A stretch of DNA of 9,266 nt from Rickettsiales bacterium (GTDB lineage Bacteria > Pseudomonadota > Alphaproteobacteria > Rickettsiales > UBA1997), in the NCBI GenBank assembly GCA_031283795.1, contig JAITBB010000081.1, positions 1-9,266 on the forward strand. Reading direction: 5' to 3'. Under the pieces are notes generated by a model that did not search any database, was not told where the DNA came from, and saw only the letters and a list, made by a program, of their open reading frames with translations. This document shows, piece by piece, positions 5,950-9,266 of the stretch (its first letter is position 1; each line of letters opens with the position of its first letter). A program made the translations under genes and the position numbers.

Positions 5950-6423
5950 ATGGTAAGGAGTATAGTTAGGACGTTTTCCGCTACGCCGGATGATGTTGAG
6001 CGAAAATGGTACCTCGTTGATGCCTCGGGTCTGGTTCTTGGAAGAATGGCCGTGGTGGTGGCGAATTATCTTCGAGGGAAAGGGAAAGTTTATTTTACGC
6101 CGAATATAGACTGTGGGGATCATATAGTCATAATAAATGCTAGGAATGTGGTTCTGACAGGAAGCAAGGAGCTAAAGAGGTTCTATTGGCACACCGGCCA
6201 TATAGGCGGTATAAAGTTTAGAACCATGAGGAGCATGAGGGCGGACACTCCGGAGAGGATTGTTACAAACGCCGTTCGTAGAATGATCACAAGGAGCCCA
6301 CTGGGAAGAAGTGTCATGAGAAAATTGCACGTGTATGCAGGGAGCTCCCATCCCCATGAGGGACAAAAACCGGAGACACTCGACATCAGGACTATGAGCA
6401 GAAAAAATTCCAGAAAGAGGTAG
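5950..6423 (+). CDS. rplM: 50S ribosomal protein L13
   Basis: Early-assembly large-subunit protein that binds 23S rRNA. The 157-residue protein shows the whole family: RTFSATPDDVERKWYLVDASG (7-27), LGRMAVVVANYLRGK, the alphaproteobacterial-type DCGDHIVIINA (54-64), GHIGGIKFRTMRSM, SPLGRSVMRKLHVYAG and the ending HPHEGQKPETLDI with RKN. ATG 5950 is the only canonical start; an in-frame TGA lies 12 bases upstream. It lacks a Shine-Dalgarno and adds about six residues before the usual MKTFS-like start, while AAGGAG sits inside the gene (5955-5960). Arginine is written AGA/AGG in about 17 of 20 cases, unusual for a highly expressed gene in most proteobacteria. It forms the classic L13-S9 pair with rpsI, whose Shine-Dalgarno overlaps its stop codon. 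Confidence 0.97.
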   Translation: MVRSIVRTFSATPDDVERKWYLVDASGLVLGRMAVVVANYLRGKGKVYFTPNIDCGDHIVIINARNVVLTGSKELKRFYWHTGHIGGIKFRTMRSMRADTPERIVTNAVRRMITRSPLGRSVMRKLHVYAGSSHPHEGQKPETLDIRTMSRKNSRKR

Positions 6424-6432
6424 GAGTAAACC

Positions 6433-7098
6433 ATGGTTAAAGATATAAAAAAAAGTATAATGAAGAGACCGACGATCAAAGTTTTTCCGAAGAAGGCCGA
6501 GGAAAAAGCTGTGTCCAAGAATGTCGATGAGGAGAGGATCATCAGAGGTAAAGTCATTGATGATGAGAGAGGAGATATGAGTAGAGTTGATGAGAAACAC
6601 AGGGTCAGCACGGCTCCAGGCCCCGAGAAGATTGAGGTGGAAAAAGTCTCTGATGTGCAAGTTAAAATTCTAAGAAAAGATATCGAGAGTAAATCTGCCG
6701 TGGATAGGAGCGGAAGAGTCTATGCCACAGGAAAAAGAAAGGATGCAGTAGCTAGGGTTTGGCTCTATAGAGGCAATGGCAATATAATTGTGAACAACAT
6801 AGGAGCACTGGAGTACTTTAGAAGACCAATACTGGAGGTCATGGTTAATGTCCCGTTCACTGTAACCAATACCCAGGGCCAATTTGATGTAACCTGTTTT
6901 GTCAATGGTGGAGGTCTGTCCGGTCAGGCCGGGGCACTGAAACATGCCATAGCTAAGGCCATGCTGGCACACAATCCCGAGGCCTACAGGACTGAGTTGA
7001 AATTGTCCGGTCTTCTGACACGGGATCCGAGAGTTGTCGAAAGGAAAAAACCTGGTCTCAAAAAGGCTCGTAAGGGTCAGGTATTCAGTAAGAGATAG
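6433..7098 (+). CDS. rpsI: 30S ribosomal protein S9 with a long N-terminal extension
   Basis: Small-subunit protein whose C-terminal tail reaches the P-site tRNA. Residues 95-221 are a complete S9: GRVYATGKRKDAVARVW (94-110), the GGGLSGQAGALKHAIAKAM block (159-177), LLTRDPRVVERKKPG and the invariant FSKR end. The first 94 residues are a charged, Lys/Glu/Asp-rich, probably disordered extension; alphaproteobacterial S9 usually has only about 25-30 extra residues. The ATG at 6433 has AGGAG (6422-6426) six bases upstream, overlapping the rplM TAG, so the full-length form is well supported and coupled to L13. An internal ATG at codon 49 (6577) also follows a purine run with GGAG, and a 173-residue form cannot be excluded. 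The extension has no motif I recognise. Confidence 0.96.
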   Translation: MVKDIKKSIMKRPTIKVFPKKAEEKAVSKNVDEERIIRGKVIDDERGDMSRVDEKHRVSTAPGPEKIEVEKVSDVQVKILRKDIESKSAVDRSGRVYATGKRKDAVARVWLYRGNGNIIVNNIGALEYFRRPILEVMVNVPFTVTNTQGQFDVTCFVNGGGLSGQAGALKHAIAKAMLAHNPEAYRTELKLSGLLTRDPRVVERKKPGLKKARKGQVFSKR

Positions 7099-7147
7099 TC
7101 CGAATCTGTTTTTACCTCTGAGAGTGCCTGCAAATTCTTCGGGACTA

Positions 7148-7157
7148 CCAGGCCTGG
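7148..7157. other. Short palindrome in the rpsI-peptidase spacer
   Basis: CCAGGCCTGG, extending imperfectly to 16 bases (7145-7160), lies in the 95-base gap after rpsI. No U-run follows, so it is not a clear terminator, and no good promoter is seen in the gap. Read-through from the ribosomal genes into the peptidase gene is therefore plausible. Confidence 0.25.
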
Positions 7158-7193
7158 GAGCACAACTTTAATTCATAAGCCGATAGGAGGAAT

Positions 7194-8576
7194 ATGGGCA
7201 GCAGGGAGTGCAGACAAAAGAACCTATGGGTAATTTACATTATATTTTTGACTATCGTGGTTTTGTCTTTGCCTTCGCTACATAGAATGTACGATGATCG
7301 CAAACATGGAGATCTGTATAAATATGTTGAGACTAATCCTCTAAATTACTGGGTAAACGAAAGAAACTATAGTACAGCCATAATAGCAGATGCTGAGAAA
7401 ATAGAGAAAATCAATGCCGAAATAAATTCCAGGATGATTGAGATCTACAAAAGCATTCCCAGAGAACTAGCAACGTACAATTTGCTGGACTATGAAACCT
7501 CTATAGCCAGAGAGATCATAGTGGATATGATCAAAATCATTGCCGATAAATTCTTCCAGAGTATCCCCAATGATAATTACTATAATTTCGATTCTCTGCT
7601 AGAGAGGAATGAAATTTCCTATGCTGTGGTCACAGAAAAATCGAATATCAGAATAATACCCACCGATTTGCGCATCTTCTGTGACCAGAGCATGGATAGA
7701 GTACAGGGCACTAGCGTTAAATTTGGCGATCCACTAGTTGTTCTGCACAAAACCATGGATGGGGTCTGGTCCTTTGTGCGAACCTACAACAATGTTATGG
7801 GATGGATAAGGACTAAAAACATTGCTCTTACCAGTAGAGATGAATTTGCAAACCATATCAATATGAATGATTTTTTAGTGGTAATTTCTAAAAATGAGTT
7901 GATCAATGGCAGCTACCTTGATATGGGGGTTAGACTAAAGCTAGAGGACGAAAATAGAGAGTTCTACACTATAAAATTCCCCATGAGGGATAAAAATGGC
8001 CTTCTCTATTTCCGAAATATCAAGCTGGAAAAAGGTCCTGGCCTACATAGGAGCTATCTTGCCTACAGTGAAAAAAACATCGTAGAGCAGGCTATGAAGT
8101 ACTATGGAACACCATATGAGTGGGGTTCCGCCGACAATGGAATCGACTGTAGTGGTCTAGTTCTCAACGTCTATAGCGTTTTTGGCCTCAGACTGCCAAG
8201 AAATTCATCAAAACAACGGACTATGGGAGATTCTAAACTTTTCAGCAGCAGCCATGGTGCAAGTAATATGTATTACTATTTTTTTGGCAATATGCAGACC
8301 ATGAGGGTGAGTAGAGTTTTAAATGGCACAAGGACTGGTAGTATTTTATATTTTCCCGGCCATGTGATGCTCTACCTTGGAAGGGTCGCCAATAGGCACT
8401 ATGTGCTGCATGCGGTTTACAGATATAGCAAAAATTATGGCTATATGAAATATGAGCAATGCTATCCTAGACAGGTTGAGGTGTCTTTTCTGGAAAACTT
8501 GAGAAAGTCTAGTAGCGGCAGGGTATCCTTTATGAATTCTCTGGTCTCAGTCACATCCATTACAACCACAGAGTAA
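7194..8576 (+). CDS. Membrane-anchored SH3b-NlpC/P60 (C40) peptidoglycan endopeptidase
   Basis: Predicted to cut peptide stems of peptidoglycan on the periplasmic side, probably the D-Glu-diamino acid bond typical of the family. The 460-residue protein has one N-terminal hydrophobic segment (about 11-28; anchor or uncleaved signal), then a helical N-terminal NlpC/P60-stabilising segment (about 60-125, with IEKINAEINSRM). The first SH3b domain (about 140-212) has IRIIPTDLR, DRVQGTS, GDPLVVLH and GVWSFV...GWI; the second spans about 224-278. The catalytic domain (about 290-410) has YYGTPYEWGSADNGIDCSGLV and LPRNSSKQ. The catalytic Cys319, His390 (FPGHVMLYLG) and His406 (YVLHAVY) are all present. 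This four-domain order matches known SH3b-NlpC/P60 hydrolases. AGGAGG (7185-7190) lies three bases before the ATG. It follows rpsI by 95 bases and converges with prfA. Confidence 0.92.
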   Translation: MGSRECRQKNLWVIYIIFLTIVVLSLPSLHRMYDDRKHGDLYKYVETNPLNYWVNERNYSTAIIADAEKIEKINAEINSRMIEIYKSIPRELATYNLLDYETSIAREIIVDMIKIIADKFFQSIPNDNYYNFDSLLERNEISYAVVTEKSNIRIIPTDLRIFCDQSMDRVQGTSVKFGDPLVVLHKTMDGVWSFVRTYNNVMGWIRTKNIALTSRDEFANHINMNDFLVVISKNELINGSYLDMGVRLKLEDENREFYTIKFPMRDKNGLLYFRNIKLEKGPGLHRSYLAYSEKNIVEQAMKYYGTPYEWGSADNGIDCSGLVLNVYSVFGLRLPRNSSKQRTMGDSKLFSSSHGASNMYYYFFGNMQTMRVSRVLNGTRTGSILYFPGHVMLYLGRVANRHYVLHAVYRYSKNYGYMKYEQCYPRQVEVSFLENLRKSSSGRVSFMNSLVSVTSITTTE

Positions 8577-8621
8577 GCGACAGTTTGACCCGCTCCCATT
8601 GCGAAGAATTTTTAGTCCGAG

Positions 8622-8665
8622 AGTCCGGAGCTATAAGTCCAACTTCCCCCTCTTAGCTCTGGGCT
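8622..8665. terminator. Hairpin between convergent genes, possible bidirectional terminator
   Basis: AGTCCGGAGCTA (8622-8633) pairs with TAGCTCTGGGCT (8654-8665) as a 12-pair stem with two G-U pairs on the plus strand, around a 20-base loop. It lies in the 156-base gap between the convergent peptidase and prfA genes, where termination is expected for both. No U-run follows on either strand, so intrinsic termination is doubtful. AGTCC is repeated at 8614, 8622 and 8636. No tRNA T-arm or other RNA-gene signature is visible in the gap. Confidence 0.4.
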
Positions 8666-8732
8666 ACAGTTCTACTGGTATGTCTGACTAATATTCTAGC
8701 ATCTATGTTCAGAGCTCATCCAAATCCATTTT

Positions 8733-9266
8733 TCAATAATTCTGCATACATATCTTCTTCGCTTCGTCATCGGCTATGAGGGCATCGATAATCTCATCGA
8801 GATCCCCCTCTCCGGTTATTTGATCTATTCTATAGATGGTCATATTTATTCTATGATCTGTAACTCTGTTCTGGGGATAATTATAGGTCCTTATTTTCTC
8901 AGACCTGTCTCCACTGCCAACCTGTTCCCTTCGTTCCAATGCCCTCTCCCGATCCTTCTTTGACCTCTCCATATCATAGAGCTTAGCCCTCAGAATTTTC
9001 ATAGCCTTGTCCTTGTTCTGGTGTTGAGATTTCTCATCCTGCTGTCTGACCGTTATGCCGGTTGGCAAGTGCACGATTCTAACGGCACTGTCGGTAGTGT
9101 TAACACACTGGCCCCCGGGTCCCCCTGCCCTGCAGACAGTTATTTCAAGGTCCTTCTCGTTTATTTTTATGTCAACATCCTCCACCTCCGGAAGCACAGC
9201 CACAGTGGCAGCCGACGTATGCACCCGGCCCTTTGACTCGGTTTCCGGAACTCTTTGAACTCTATG
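8733..9266 (-). CDS. prfA: Peptide chain release factor 1 (RF1), C-terminal 177 residues, cut by the right edge
   Basis: Recognises UAA and UAG in the ribosomal A site and triggers peptide release. The frame runs from base 9266 to TGA at 8735-8733. It begins [14 protein letters not shown], which contains the PxT-type codon-recognition tripeptide (Pro-Glu-Thr, 9248-9240) that separates RF1 from RF2 (SPF). The GGQ hydrolysis motif follows in [20 protein letters not shown] (GGQ at 9116-9108), then [32 protein letters not shown] and the acidic RF1 ending [15 protein letters not shown] at 9224 is an internal valine, not the start; the true start and domain 1 lie beyond the window. Half-size stalled-ribosome rescue factors such as ArfB are excluded by the PxT region. 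The GGQ glutamine is usually methylated by PrmC, whose gene is not in view. Confidence 0.96.
   Translation of the reverse strand, partial: HRVQRVPETESKGRVHTSAATVAVLPEVEDVDIKINEKDLEITVCRAGGPGGQCVNTTDSAVRIVHLPTGITVRQQDEKSQHQNKDKAMKILRAKLYDMERSKKDRERALERREQVGSGDRSEKIRTYNYPQNRVTDHRINMTIYRIDQITGEGDLDEIIDALIADDEAKKICMQNY

Noticed and set aside
6172..6660. Long overlapping minus-strand frames (162 and 142 codons), one very hydrophobic
   Set aside because: They are antisense to rplM and rpsI. The hydrophobic look follows from reading the Lys/Glu-rich S9 extension backwards (AAA/GAA become TTT/TTC).
8577..8732. Possible tRNA or other small RNA gene
   Set aside because: No T-arm (GTTCRA-type loop), acceptor stem or CCA end fits on either strand; only a simple hairpin is visible.
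9222..9224. GTG as a start of a 163-residue release-factor-like protein
   Set aside because: The same frame continues upstream to the window edge with conserved RF1 sequence including the PxT motif, so GTG is an internal valine.

Overview
The window looks like ordinary chromosomal core DNA from an alphaproteobacterium with an LPS-bearing outer membrane. The evidence is the alphaproteobacterial-type ends of ribosomal proteins L13 and S9, an alphaproteobacterial-looking GyrA, and a full-length LptD. By eye the base composition is moderate, somewhat below 50 % GC. Arginine is written mostly as AGA/AGG even in ribosomal protein genes (about 17 of 20 in rplM). That codon habit, the compact genes and the C40 cell-wall peptidase would fit a host-associated or obligately intracellular lineage (Rickettsiales- or Holosporales-like), but the lineage is an inference and not demonstrated.

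Layout. Bases 1-5400 are read on the minus strand: lptD (5400-3250), rluC (3246-2245), tatD (2129-1326) and the 5' 377 codons of gyrA (1133 to the left edge). lptD and rluC are 3 bases apart and surely cotranscribed. tatD and gyrA each have a candidate promoter of their own; the gyrA one is good (TTGAAA, 17 bases, TACAAT). A 549-base divergent intergenic region (5401-5949) holds a strong minus-strand promoter and a folded leader of about 200 bases for lptD, then a cluster of CCAGA/TCTGG repeats and a C-poor leader for the plus-strand genes. On the plus strand follow rplM (L13), rpsI (S9, with an unusually long N-terminal extension) and a membrane-anchored SH3b-NlpC/P60 peptidase. The 3' part of prfA (release factor 1) enters from the right edge on the minus strand, convergent with the peptidase.

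The genes cover DNA topology (GyrA), nucleic-acid turnover (TatD), ribosome synthesis and modification (L13, S9, RluC), translation termination (RF1), outer-membrane LPS assembly (LptD) and peptidoglycan remodelling (NlpC/P60). I see no mobile element, CRISPR array, tRNA, rRNA or defence island, and no convincing undescribed multi-gene system. The most unusual sequence is the lptD leader, with mutually exclusive pairings near the start codon. Next come the S9 extension and the repeat cluster in front of rplM.
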